This document shows, in pieces, positions 36,421-48,706 of a DNA stretch of 64,000 nt (positions within the stretch are counted from its first letter, which is position 1; each line of letters starts with the position of its first letter). The notes below the pieces were generated by a model. The model made no database searches, was not told where the DNA came from, and saw nothing but the letters and a program-made list of their open reading frames with translations. The position numbers were made by a program, and so were the translations under genes. This DNA is from Prevotellaceae bacterium. GTDB taxonomy: Bacteria; Bacteroidota; Bacteroidia; Bacteroidales; Bacteroidaceae. The stretch is taken from assembly GCA_015257125.1 (NCBI GenBank), contig JABZKU010000003.1, positions 71,707 to 135,706 of the forward strand. Reading direction: 5' to 3'.

Positions 36421-39400
36421 ATGAATACATTTGAGAGCGAAGCCAAGTTTGAAGAAGCCGTTATCAGAGAACTTCAGCGCAATGGATGGTCGGAACAAGT
36501 GATCAAGTATCCCACGGAGGAGGACTTGATGCAGAACTGGGCAAACATTCTCTTTCACAACAATAGCGGTAAGGACAGACTCAACGATCAGCCACTGACC
36601 GCAGGAGAGATGCGCCAAATCATAGAGCAGATAGAAGACTTTAAGTCGCCCGTAGCACTCAATGGATTCATCAATGGACGCACCATTAGCATCACACGAG
36701 ACAATCCGAATGACCCCGAACACCTAGGGAAAGAGGTGAGTCTCTCTATTTACAACCGCCTAGAAATAGCAGGCGGAAAGAGCCACTACCAAATCGCACA
36801 ACAGCCGAAGTTTGAGCGAGGGAAACGCATCCTTCCCGACCGACGCGGCGACTTGCAGCTCCTCATCAACGGAATGCCTCTCATCCATATAGAGCTGAAG
36901 AGTAGCAAGGTGCCGGCGATACAGGCTGCCAACCAAATAGAGAAATATAGCCATGAGGGCATCTTCACGAGGATGTTCTCCTTGGTGCAAATCTTCGTGG
37001 CGATGAATCCCGAAGAGATGCTCTACTTTGCCAATCCCGGCATGTCGGGACGTTTCAATAGAGATTACTATTTCCATTGGGCTGACTTCAACAACGAGCC
37101 CATGAATGACTGGAAAGAGATTTGCTCCGCCTTCCTCTCTATCCCTAAGGCGCATCAGCTCATTGGCTTCTACACCATTGCCGACAAGAGCGATGGGGTG
37201 CTGAAAGTGATGCGTAGCTATCAGTATTATGCTGCCAATGCCATCAGCACGCGTGTGGCTCAAAACGACTGGAATGCTCGAGAACAAAAAGGGGGCTACA
37301 TCTGGCACACTACGGGATCGGGCAAGACGATGACGAGCTTCAAGGCTGCTCAACTCATTGCGGCATCGGGCGATGCGGACAAGGTGGTGTTTCTGGTAGA
37401 CCGCATTGAACTCGGTAGTCAGAGTTTGCAAAACTATCGCAGCTTTGCCGGCGACAGTGAAGAGGTGCAAGACACCGACGACACGGGCATCTTGGTGAAG
37501 AAACTCCAAGATGAGGGCGCAGGGAGCACGCTCATTGTGACCTCTATTCAGAAGATGAGCCGTGTGAATGCCAAAGACCTAGCGGAGCGAGCCAAAGAAC
37601 TCGAACAGATACAGCGCAAGCACATGGTGTTCATTGTAGACGAATGCCACCGCAGCACCTTTGGCGATATGCTCATCACCATCAAAGCGACCTTCCCCCG
37701 TGCACTCTTCTTTGGCTTTACAGGGACACCTATCAAGGATGAGAACCAGAAAAACATGAACACTACACAGACCGTCTTTGGCGAATCGTTGCACCAATAT
37801 CTATTGGCAGATGGCATCAAAGATGGGAATGTGTTGGGCTTCGAACCGAAGGCGATAGAGACCTACAAGGCGAAAGACCTGCGCCGCGCCGTAGCACTGG
37901 AACAAGCCAAAGCGCATAGCGAACAAGAAGCGCTATCGGACGAAGACAAGAAAGAGATCTATCTCAAATACACGCTGGGCAACACGGTGCCTATGGCCGG
38001 CTATGTGAGGGAAGATGGAAAGTACGTGAAAGGCATAGAGGACTTTCTGCCCGAAAGCCAATATAGCAACAAGAAGCATCATCTTGCTGTGGTGAACGAC
38101 ATCAAGGAGAATTGGAACATGCTGAGCCAGTGCGGTAAGTTTCACGCCATCCTTGCCACACGGAGTATTCCAGAGGCTATAGCCTACTATCGTTTGTTCC
38201 GAGAAGAATGTCCGGAACTCAAAGTTACGGCGCTCTTCGACCCTAGCATCGACAATGTGGAGGGAATGACCATCAAAGAAGATGGTTTGGTGGAGATACT
38301 TGAAGGGTATAAAGCACTCTTCGGAGTGAGCTACACGCTGCCCACATATGCACAATATAAGGTAGACGTATCGCTCCGACTTGCCCACAAAGAGCCCTAT
38401 CGCAACATCAAACCCGAGGCACAGCTGGATCTCCTGATTGTGGTCAACCAGATGCTCACGGGCTTCGACTCGAAGTGGATCAACACGCTCTATATGGATA
38501 AAATGATGGAATATGAAAACATCATCCAAGCCTTCAGCCGCACCAATCGTCTCTTCGGTCCCGACAAACCCTTTGGTATCATCCGTTACTATCGTCGTCC
38601 CCACACCATGCGACGTAACATAGACCGCGCAGTAGAGGTGTACTCTGATGGTAAACCTGTGAAACTCTTTGCTGATCCCCTCGTGCATAACCTCAGGTGC
38701 ATCAACCAACTCTTCACCGAGATTCAATATCTTTTTAAGCAAGCAAGTATCACGGACTTTGCCAAGTTGCCCGACAACGAAGCAGAGCGAGCTCGCTTTG
38801 CCCAACTCTTTAGCCAACTGAATAAATATCTCGAAGCTGCACGCATACAGTCCTTCCGCTGGAGCATACTCAGTTATAAACTCAAAGACGAAGACGGGAA
38901 GACGACGCAGATCGTGGTGCGACTCGATGAACTGACCTACCTCACGCTCGTAAAGCGCTACAAAGAATTGCTAAATGGTGGCGGAAGTGGCGGCTCATCA
39001 TCGTCTAGTGCGCCCTATGATATAGACCCCTATATTACGGAAATTGATACTGCGATGATTGACGCCAACTATCTCAACAGTCGCTTTGAGAAGTATCTCC
39101 GCACTTTGCATAACGGAACTGCCACTGCTGAGGAACGTGCGTCTGTGTTTGAAGAACTGCACCGCTCTTTTGCCTCCCTATCACAAGATGAGCAACGCTT
39201 TGCCGAAATCTTCTTGCACGAGGTGGAACAAGGAAGAGTGAGTTTGGAACAAGGAAAGACTTTCAAAGATTACATCGTAGACTATCAAAGCAAAGCGCAG
39301 AATGACAGCATTCACGAGGTGGCACAACACTTTGGGCTTGATGAAAGTTTACTTCGTGAGATGGTCAATCTGCACCTTACACAAGGGAACATCAATGAGT

Positions 39401-39546
39401 ACAATCGTTTTGACAAATTGATAGATTCTGTTGATTTAGAAAAGGCCAAAAGCTTTTTCGAGCAAGAAACAGGAATTGAGATGAGTACCTTCGATGTCAA
39501 TCTTGAACTAGATGAATATCTTCGCAACTTCCTTGTGGAGAGGTAG
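36421..39546 (+). CDS. hsdR: Type I restriction endonuclease subunit HsdR (system 1)
   Basis: A 1041-residue motor and nuclease subunit. The nuclease domain (PD-D/ExK type) shows LQLLINGMPLIHIELKSSK near residue 157. The translocase has Walker A in WHTTGSGKTMTSFKAA near 296, the DECH box (VDECHRSTFGDM) near 407, GFTGTPI, and later helicase motifs (VNQMLTGFDSKWINTLYMDK; AFSRTNRLFG). The C-terminal helical region ends with LDEYLRNFLVER. ATG 36421 (MNTFESEAKFEEAVIREL) is chosen; 10 open codons upstream overlap hsdS. When the recognition site is unmethylated it translocates DNA and cuts at a distance. It is the last gene of the operon and is followed by a hairpin. Confidence 0.95.
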   Translation: MNTFESEAKFEEAVIRELQRNGWSEQVIKYPTEEDLMQNWANILFHNNSGKDRLNDQPLTAGEMRQIIEQIEDFKSPVALNGFINGRTISITRDNPNDPEHLGKEVSLSIYNRLEIAGGKSHYQIAQQPKFERGKRILPDRRGDLQLLINGMPLIHIELKSSKVPAIQAANQIEKYSHEGIFTRMFSLVQIFVAMNPEEMLYFANPGMSGRFNRDYYFHWADFNNEPMNDWKEICSAFLSIPKAHQLIGFYTIADKSDGVLKVMRSYQYYAANAISTRVAQNDWNAREQKGGYIWHTTGSGKTMTSFKAAQLIAASGDADKVVFLVDRIELGSQSLQNYRSFAGDSEEVQDTDDTGILVKKLQDEGAGSTLIVTSIQKMSRVNAKDLAERAKELEQIQRKHMVFIVDECHRSTFGDMLITIKATFPRALFFGFTGTPIKDENQKNMNTTQTVFGESLHQYLLADGIKDGNVLGFEPKAIETYKAKDLRRAVALEQAKAHSEQEALSDEDKKEIYLKYTLGNTVPMAGYVREDGKYVKGIEDFLPESQYSNKKHHLAVVNDIKENWNMLSQCGKFHAILATRSIPEAIAYYRLFREECPELKVTALFDPSIDNVEGMTIKEDGLVEILEGYKALFGVSYTLPTYAQYKVDVSLRLAHKEPYRNIKPEAQLDLLIVVNQMLTGFDSKWINTLYMDKMMEYENIIQAFSRTNRLFGPDKPFGIIRYYRRPHTMRRNIDRAVEVYSDGKPVKLFADPLVHNLRCINQLFTEIQYLFKQASITDFAKLPDNEAERARFAQLFSQLNKYLEAARIQSFRWSILSYKLKDEDGKTTQIVVRLDELTYLTLVKRYKELLNGGGSGGSSSSSAPYDIDPYITEIDTAMIDANYLNSRFEKYLRTLHNGTATAEERASVFEELHRSFASLSQDEQRFAEIFLHEVEQGRVSLEQGKTFKDYIVDYQSKAQNDSIHEVAQHFGLDESLLREMVNLHLTQGNINEYNRFDKLIDSVDLEKAKSFFEQETGIEMSTFDVNLELDEYLRNFLVER

Positions 39547-39884
39547 AAGCTCTTTCCCCAATATTTTCGTTTTGTCGAGCAATCATATTGGCTGACTGCC
39601 CATCTGCTGTATGAGACAACGAAAAGCAGTATTCGTCTTATCGAGTATTGTGATAAGAACGAAGTTAAAGCAAAAGGCTGAAGTCCAACGACGGACTTCA
39701 GCCTTATTATGTATGGTGAAAATGCTTTTACGGGACGACAATTAAATGGTGAGTCGGAGGGAGCGTGGCATTTAGGTAGCGCGGTCGCTCCAGCTTCGGG
39801 ATTCTTTCAGCAAAGGGAATTCAATTTACAGCGAATGGAAAGAAATTTGCAGTGCGAACCTGTAGAATATAAGGAAGCTTCCGC
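39547..39884. other. Gap between hsdR1 and the DUF1015 gene
   Basis: A 338-base gap between convergent genes. It holds a strong hairpin (39674-39705), a GGAGCG/CGCTCC inverted pair near 39757-39790, and otherwise AT-rich DNA. A frame at 39709-40005 runs antisense into the DUF1015 gene and is not convincing. It marks the right border of the type I block. Confidence 0.5.
39674..39705. terminator. Terminator after hsdR1
   Basis: AAGGCTGAAGTCC (39674-39686) pairs perfectly with GGACTTCAGCCTT (39693-39705) around a 6-base loop. The flanks are short A and T runs, so it may work for both convergent transcripts. Confidence 0.8.
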
Positions 39885-41132
39885 TTATTCCATGTCGTGG
39901 ATGACCATGCCGGTGCGGAGCTTGGGCTCAAACCAGGTGGCCTTGGGGGGCATGATGTTGCCGGTGTCGGCAATGCGCATCACTTGTTCCATCGTCACGG
40001 GATAGAGCGCCAAGGCGGCCTGCATCTCGCCGCTGTCGACACGGCGGCGCAGTTCGTCGAGTCCGCGCAAACCGCCGACGAAATCGACGCGCTTGGAGGA
40101 GCGGAGGTCGGTGATGCCCAACTGTTTGTCGAGGATCAGCCGAGAAGAGATGTCGACATCGAGCACACCGATGGGATCTTCGGGATCGAAGGTGCCGGGG
40201 CGGGCATCGAGCGAATACCAACGGCCGCCGAGATAGAGCGAGAACTGGTGGGCGTGTTCGGGACGGAAGTTTTCGGTGCCGCGGTCGCGGACTTCAAAAT
40301 CGTCCTCGAGGCGGCGGAGGAACTCCTCGGGCGAAAGGCCGTTGAGGTCGCTCATCACGCGATTGTAGTCGAGAATGGTGAGTTGGTCGGCGGGGAAGCA
40401 GACGGCCAAGTAGTAGTTGTACTCCTCGTGACCGGTGTGATTGGGATTGGCCTCGGCACGGGCGGTGCAAACACGCGCGGCGGCGGCAGAACGGTGGTGG
40501 CCGTCGGCGATGTAGAGGGCTTCCATCTTGCCGAACTCGTGAGTGATGGTGGCGATGTCGGCTTCTCCGTCGATGAGCCAGAGGGTATGGCGGAAACCGT
40601 CGACATCGGCCACAAAATCATAGAGCGGCTCGTCCTTGGCGATGCGCTCGATGAGGGCGAGCAACGCGGCATTGTGACGATAGGCCAAGAAGGCGGAACC
40701 GATGTGTGCATTGGTGGCGGTGAGATGACGCACGCGGTCGTCTTCCTTGTCGCGGCGGGTGAGTTCGTGCTTCTTGATGCGGCCGGCATTGTAGTCGTCG
40801 ACGTGGGCGGCGAGGACGATACCGTACTGCGTGTGGCCGTTCATGGTTTGGGCATAGAGGTAATAGCACTCGCGCTCGTCTTGTACGAGCCAACCTTCGG
40901 CAATGAAGCGTTCGAGTTGGCGACGCGCTTCGGGGTAGACGCGGGGATCGTGCTCCTCGGTGCCCTCGGGAAAGTTGATTTCGGGGCGGATGATGTGATA
41001 GAACGAGCGGGCATTGTCGCCGGCCTCGGCACGGGCTTCGGCAGAGTTGAGCACGTCGTAAGGACGAGACGAAACAAGGTGGGCAAGGCCGGCGGCGGGA
41101 CGGAGGCCGCGGAAGGGTTTCACTAAGGTCAT
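39885..41132 (-). CDS. DUF1015 family protein in the serine operon
   Basis: A 415-residue cytoplasmic protein of family DUF1015. The opening VKPFRGLRPAAGLAHLVSSRPYDVL, the block FPEGTEEHDPRVYPEARRQLE, and the signature EALYIADGHHRSAAAARV are typical. The related SbnI and SerK proteins have been shown to phosphorylate free serine, so a link to O-phosphoserine is plausible. It is the last gene of serC-serA-DUF1015 (gaps of 66 and 63 bases, same strand), which strengthens a role in serine metabolism. A phosphoserine phosphatase is not in this window. The enzymatic role is an inference; the family call is firm. Confidence 0.85.
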   Translation of the reverse strand: MTLVKPFRGLRPAAGLAHLVSSRPYDVLNSAEARAEAGDNARSFYHIIRPEINFPEGTEEHDPRVYPEARRQLERFIAEGWLVQDERECYYLYAQTMNGHTQYGIVLAAHVDDYNAGRIKKHELTRRDKEDDRVRHLTATNAHIGSAFLAYRHNAALLALIERIAKDEPLYDFVADVDGFRHTLWLIDGEADIATITHEFGKMEALYIADGHHRSAAAARVCTARAEANPNHTGHEEYNYYLAVCFPADQLTILDYNRVMSDLNGLSPEEFLRRLEDDFEVRDRGTENFRPEHAHQFSLYLGGRWYSLDARPGTFDPEDPIGVLDVDISSRLILDKQLGITDLRSSKRVDFVGGLRGLDELRRRVDSGEMQAALALYPVTMEQVMRIADTGNIMPPKATWFEPKLRTGMVIHDME

Positions 41133-41195
41133 GGTGATTTAGATATTAAGGGGGTTGTTGTTTTGAAAGAATGGACGAAGCACCGGAGACTTTGC

Positions 41196-42116
41196 TCAGC
41201 GATTGACGCGGAAGGTGGTGTCGCCGGTGGCAAAGAAGCCGACAATCTGACGCGCGGCGGCGAGGCCGGCATTGGCATTGGCTTCGGCGGTTTGGGCACC
41301 GAGCTTTTTGGGCGTGGCGTAGTAGCGATTGCCGAGTGCGGCGACGAAGTCTTCGTGGCGGTCGGGACGAATGTCGGTGAGATAGGAGAGATCTGTGCGC
41401 TCGGTGAGGAGCTGCAGGAGTTCATCTTCGTGAATGATTTCCTTGCGCGCGGTGTTGATCAGGATGCCGCCGGGGCGCATGAGTTCGACCATTTCGCGAT
41501 TGACAAACTCACGGGTGCGTGGCGTGGCGGGGGTGTGAAGACTGACGATGTCGCACTGCTGCACGAGGTCGTAGAGGTTGTGTGCGGCGTAGGTGCCGTC
41601 TTCCTCGATGCGCTCGACGCGATTGAAAAAATCGTAGGCGCTGACTTCCATCTCAAAACCGCGGGCAATGCGGGCTACACAGCGCGCCACGTTGCCGTAG
41701 GCCAAGAGACCGATGCGCTTTCCTCGCAACTCGGTGCCGGCAGTGCCGTCGTAGTTGTGGCGCACATGCCGCACGAGTAGCCCGAAGACGAGTTCGGCCA
41801 CGGCATTGGCGTTCTGTCCGGGGGTGTTCATCACGACGATGTCGCGCTCGGTGGCGGCATCGAGATCCACATTGTCCACGCCGGCACCGGCTCGCACCAC
41901 AATGCGCAAACGCGGAGCGGCATCGAGCACTGCGGCGTCGACAAGGTCGCTGCGAATGATGAGGGCGTCAACGTCGGCCACGGCGCTGAGCAAGGTGGCT
42001 TTGTCGGGGTATTTCTCGAGCAGGCGGAGGGTGTGACCCGATGATTCAACGATGGCGCGGATGCCTTCGACCGCTGCGGGGGCAAAAGGCTTTTCGGTGG
42101 CGATAAGTATGTTCAT
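41196..42116 (-). CDS. serA: D-3-phosphoglycerate dehydrogenase
   Basis: A 306-residue NAD-dependent dehydrogenase, the first step of serine synthesis from 3-phosphoglycerate. It has the two-domain D-2-hydroxyacid dehydrogenase form: NILIATEKPFAPAAVEG; VVRAGAGVDNVDLDAATERDIVVMNTPGQNANAVAEL; the nucleotide-binding RGKRIGLLAYGNVARCVARIA; SLHTPATPRTREFVNREMV; and the catalytic Arg in NTARKEIIHEDEL. There is no C-terminal ACT domain, so it is the short, non-regulated form. It is the middle gene of the serine operon. The rather unusual LAYGNVARCVARIA (in place of GLGxIG) still fits a Rossmann turn. Confidence 0.93.
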   Translation of the reverse strand: MNILIATEKPFAPAAVEGIRAIVESSGHTLRLLEKYPDKATLLSAVADVDALIIRSDLVDAAVLDAAPRLRIVVRAGAGVDNVDLDAATERDIVVMNTPGQNANAVAELVFGLLVRHVRHNYDGTAGTELRGKRIGLLAYGNVARCVARIARGFEMEVSAYDFFNRVERIEEDGTYAAHNLYDLVQQCDIVSLHTPATPRTREFVNREMVELMRPGGILINTARKEIIHEDELLQLLTERTDLSYLTDIRPDRHEDFVAALGNRYYATPKKLGAQTAEANANAGLAAARQIVGFFATGDTTFRVNR

Positions 42117-42182
42117 GGCGGTGCTGTGTAATAGGTGAAAAGAAGTGGGGCGGACGGCTTGCGGCGCATCCGCCCTTGATAT

Positions 42183-43259
42183 TCAGGCGCGATGCTGCGC
42201 TTCAAAAGCTTGCATGGTCTCAACCAGCGCTTGGACGCCTTCGAGGGGCATGGCATTATAGATAGAGGCGCGGAAACCGCCCACGGAACGGTGGCCTTTG
42301 ATGCCGTGCATGCCGCGCGCTGTGGCGAAAGCGAGGAATTCGGCTTCGAGGGCTTCGTGACCTTCGGCCATGACGAAGCAGACGTTCATGAAACTGCGGT
42401 CGACGGGGTCGGTTACGGTGCCGCGGAAGAGGGGGTTGCGATCGATCTCGCCGTAGAGGAGTTCGGCGCGCTCACGGGCACGACGTTCCATCTCGGCTAC
42501 GCCGCCTTGGGCTTTGATCCAACGCAGGGTTTGCAGGCAGGTAAAGATGGGCACAACGGGGGGCGTGTTGAACATGCTGCCCTTATTGATGTGCGTGCGG
42601 TAGTCGATGATCGTGGGCAGTGGACGGGTGACTTTGCCCAAGACGTCGTTGCGCACAATGACGATGGTGACGCCGGCCATCGAAAGGTTTTTCTGCGCGC
42701 CGGCGTAGATGAGGGCGTATTTCTTCGGATCGATGACGCGAGAGAAGATGTCGCTCGACATGTCGGCTACTAGGGGTACGGGCACATCGAAATCTTCGTG
42801 CCACTCGGTGCCGTAGATGGTGTTGTTGGTCGTGACGTGGAAGTAGTCCACATCGGCCGGCACGGTGAAACCTTTGGGGAGGTAGGTGTAGTTCGCGTCT
42901 TCGGAGGAAGCGACTTCGACAACTTCGCCGAAGAGTTTGGCTTCTTTGAGCGCGTTTTTCGCCCAAGTGCCGGTGTTGAGGTAAGCGGCTTTGCGCTCAA
43001 GGAGGTTATAAGGAACGTAGCAGAACTGCGTGGAGGCTCCGCCGCCGAGGAAGATGACGCTGTAGTCTTCGGGAAGTTGCAGCAACTCGGCCACGAGGGC
43101 GCGGGCTTCGTCGATGACGGCTTGGAAGTTGGCACTGCGGTGGCTGATCTCCATGAGGGAGAGATCCATTCCGTCGAAATTGAGGCAGGCGTCTGCAGTG
43201 GCGCGGATGACTTCTTGGGGAAGAATGGAGGGGCCGGCGCCGAAATTGTACTTTTTCAT
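42183..43259 (-). CDS. serC: Phosphoserine aminotransferase
   Basis: A 358-residue PLP enzyme that turns 3-phosphohydroxypyruvate into phosphoserine with glutamate (and serves pyridoxine synthesis in some species). Marks are MKKYNFGAGPSILPQEV, MEISHRSANFQAVIDEA, LGGGASTQFCYVPYNLL, DMSSDIFSR, the PLP lysine in YAGAQKNLSMAGVT and RASIYNAMPLEGVQAL. Length and start are canonical. It leads the operon with serA and DUF1015. Upstream is a hairpin that probably ends secA transcription. No convincing TAnnTTTG box was found before it. Confidence 0.96.
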   Translation of the reverse strand: MKKYNFGAGPSILPQEVIRATADACLNFDGMDLSLMEISHRSANFQAVIDEARALVAELLQLPEDYSVIFLGGGASTQFCYVPYNLLERKAAYLNTGTWAKNALKEAKLFGEVVEVASSEDANYTYLPKGFTVPADVDYFHVTTNNTIYGTEWHEDFDVPVPLVADMSSDIFSRVIDPKKYALIYAGAQKNLSMAGVTIVIVRNDVLGKVTRPLPTIIDYRTHINKGSMFNTPPVVPIFTCLQTLRWIKAQGGVAEMERRARERAELLYGEIDRNPLFRGTVTDPVDRSFMNVCFVMAEGHEALEAEFLAFATARGMHGIKGHRSVGGFRASIYNAMPLEGVQALVETMQAFEAQHRA

Positions 43260-43434
43260 GATAATATGGAATTAGGGGGTTATGAACAATGAGTGAATGC
43301 GTAAGCGGCGACGTTGCTGGGGAGCGGGGTGTGAGTTTGTCTACGAACAGGGAAAAGGGACACCTGTCTGCAGCGAGAAAACATCGGCCAAACGTACGCT
43401 GAAAAGCAGAGAAAGGGAGGTCTAAGAACGCCGA

Positions 43435-43474
43435 AAGGTCTCGAACCGCGCCGAGTGGCGTGATTCAAGACCTT
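43435..43474 (-). terminator. Long hairpin between secA and serC
   Basis: An 18-base stem (43435-43452 with 43457-43474, tetraloop GAGT) pairs throughout if three G-U pairs are allowed. It begins AAGGTCTCGAACC. On the minus strand it follows the secA stop by about 75 bases. Only a short CCTTTCGG tail follows, so it may be a terminator or a processing and stability hairpin. Confidence 0.6.
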
Positions 43475-43549
43475 TGGGAGATGTATTACGTTGCAAGGCT
43501 CATGTGGATAGGAAACTAATACACGATGAGACAAACTCGGCACGACAAC

Positions 43550-46933
<3,384 letters not shown>

Positions 46934-47011
46934 AGGATGTTTTTTACGAGAGAAAGGGGCTTACGCTGTTCGATATCAAGCGGAGAATGCGCCCGTGGAA
47001 AAGTGAAAGTG

Positions 47012-47027
47012 CTCGCTCAAGAGCGAG
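47012..47027 (-). terminator. Short hairpin after the phosphatase gene
   Basis: CTCGCTC (47012-47018) pairs with GAGCGAG (47021-47027) within a run of T-rich minus-strand sequence (CACTTTCACTTTTCC). A possible terminator for the upstream phosphatase. Confidence 0.45.
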
Positions 47028-47045
47028 GAGATGGGAAAAGTCCAC

Positions 47046-48638
47046 TCAAAAGAGCGGAGAGTGCGCACATCCGCTGGGAGCGCGTATGCGAAGCGCTTTC
47101 GAAACCGTGGGCGCCAAATATTCGACGCACACCGGCGTACCGATCTGCCGGCGGGCGATCCCACATCCGTAGAAGATGAGCGGAAAATCGGTACGAGCGG
47201 CTGTCACGGGAGCCGAGGTCTGTCCGTCAGCGCCGATGCTGCGCCAACCCGGACGCAACACGATGATCACATCGCCGGAGCGTTGGGGAAAATACGCGGC
47301 CTGAGCGGCCGATGATGCCTGATTCGAAGCACCGGTCAAGAGTTCGCGACCGGTATAAACGGTTTTCACTCCCGAAAGATCGAGGAGGAAATCAGCGGCC
47401 CGGCGTTGGAGTTCTCCGAAGTCGATGCGCTGTTCGCTGATGCGCCGGCGATTGAAAAAGATTTCCGTGCCGAAAGTCGCATCGATATAATTGCCTTTTC
47501 CGTAAAGGTTGGCCAGATAGATATTGAGGAGACTCACCGCACGGCGCATGTCGAACACCCCGCCGGGCAATCGCAAACGCTCATCGTCGGTTTGCTCGCG
47601 ATCGAAAGTGCCGGTACCGGCCAACGTAAAGAGCACGCGCCCTTTACCGGCTTTAGCCTCTGCCGATTGGATGATCGTGGACAAGGCGCGATCGAGCCGC
47701 ACATAGGTGTCTTGCAGTTCGAGCGCTGAAACGGCGGGATTGCGTCCATTGTAAGTGCCTGCATACAACGCCACGTTCAGCAAATCGGGCGTGCCGTCCG
47801 CGCCGAGGGCGGTGTTGTTGAGCACATCGGCCACGGCGGCGGCCATTTCATCGTTCACCATCGCCGACGTTTTGAACGCCCCGAAGCGTCCACTGCCGGC
47901 CATGCGATGAGAGAAGGGTTTTACGGTGGTGCCGTTCAGCAACACCGTGGGTTTGTTGCGCTGCAAGGGCTGCCATGTCCCGGCGGCCAATCGGCGGTCG
48001 ATGCTTTGGCGCGTATTGCGGAGGTTGGCCCAAAGCGGCAACTCGCCATAATAAGAGGAGGTGACCCACTGTCCGTTCCGGTCGTCGATCCACACGGCCT
48101 GATCCGCCGCATGGCCGCCGGACAAGATGGCCATGGTGGCCTGTGGAGCAATCGAGACGACATAGGCATGTCCGCCGGTGGCCAATTTTAGCTCGTCGGC
48201 CAAGGTAGTCACGAGCAAAGAGGCGGGCGAAAAGCGGTCGGTCGTGCCGCGCCCCTGCACCGTGGCATCTTCTACCGCAACGGTGGGACGCAGGGTTTCA
48301 CGGTGGAGAAAACGCTCCCCGACAATGCCGTGATTGGCCGGTGTGGCACCTGTCGCCAAAGTGGCGGTGCCCACTGCACGATCACGGGGCACAACGGAAT
48401 ACACCGCTTGCCGATAGTAACACCCATCGCGCAACAACTGTTGGAAACCGTCTTCAACATAGAGCGGAGAAAAGGTTTCGAGATAATCAGACCGGAGCTG
48501 ATCGATCAAGATATTGACGACCAATCGCGGCATCTCCCCTTCGTTCCCTTGCACACGTTCCCCCTTGGCCTCGGCGGAAGCCAAGATCGTCATCACCGTG
48601 ATGAGCGAAAGTAGGAAATTGTGCTTGTGCATGCGCAT
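47046..48638 (-). CDS. Secreted alkaline phosphatase superfamily protein (PafA-like)
   Basis: A 530-residue exported enzyme. A signal-like N-terminus (FLLSLITVMTILASAEA) is followed by LVVNILIDQLRSDYLETFSP (a metal-binding Asp), the catalytic region VPRDRAVGTATLATGATPANHGIVG with a Thr in the nucleophile position, and a downstream AVWIDDRNGQWVTSSYY block. C-terminal strands contain GTGTFDREQTDDERL, and the last part has DVIIVLRPGW. This is the layout of PafA-type phosphomonoesterases of Bacteroidetes, which release phosphate from many substrates in the periplasm. Starts at 48638 and 48632 are possible. It is 68 bases after the DUF4105 gene on the same strand and may be co-transcribed with it. 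No phosphate-control site is seen. Confidence 0.85.
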   Translation of the reverse strand: MRMHKHNFLLSLITVMTILASAEAKGERVQGNEGEMPRLVVNILIDQLRSDYLETFSPLYVEDGFQQLLRDGCYYRQAVYSVVPRDRAVGTATLATGATPANHGIVGERFLHRETLRPTVAVEDATVQGRGTTDRFSPASLLVTTLADELKLATGGHAYVVSIAPQATMAILSGGHAADQAVWIDDRNGQWVTSSYYGELPLWANLRNTRQSIDRRLAAGTWQPLQRNKPTVLLNGTTVKPFSHRMAGSGRFGAFKTSAMVNDEMAAAVADVLNNTALGADGTPDLLNVALYAGTYNGRNPAVSALELQDTYVRLDRALSTIIQSAEAKAGKGRVLFTLAGTGTFDREQTDDERLRLPGGVFDMRRAVSLLNIYLANLYGKGNYIDATFGTEIFFNRRRISEQRIDFGELQRRAADFLLDLSGVKTVYTGRELLTGASNQASSAAQAAYFPQRSGDVIIVLRPGWRSIGADGQTSAPVTAARTDFPLIFYGCGIARRQIGTPVCVEYLAPTVSKALRIRAPSGCAHSPLF

Positions 48639-48706
48639 GGGTTATCGAGAAAGAGGGAGAGATGATATAAATAAAGAGGAGGAGCGAAAACGACGAACTG
48701 CGTCAG

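Noticed and set aside
39709..40005. A 98-codon frame after hsdR1
   Set aside because: Half lies antisense to the DUF1015 gene; the rest has no domain.
41196..42116. Truncation of serA (306 residues)
   Set aside because: The short form without an ACT domain is a normal class of the enzyme, and start and stop fit well with both neighbours.
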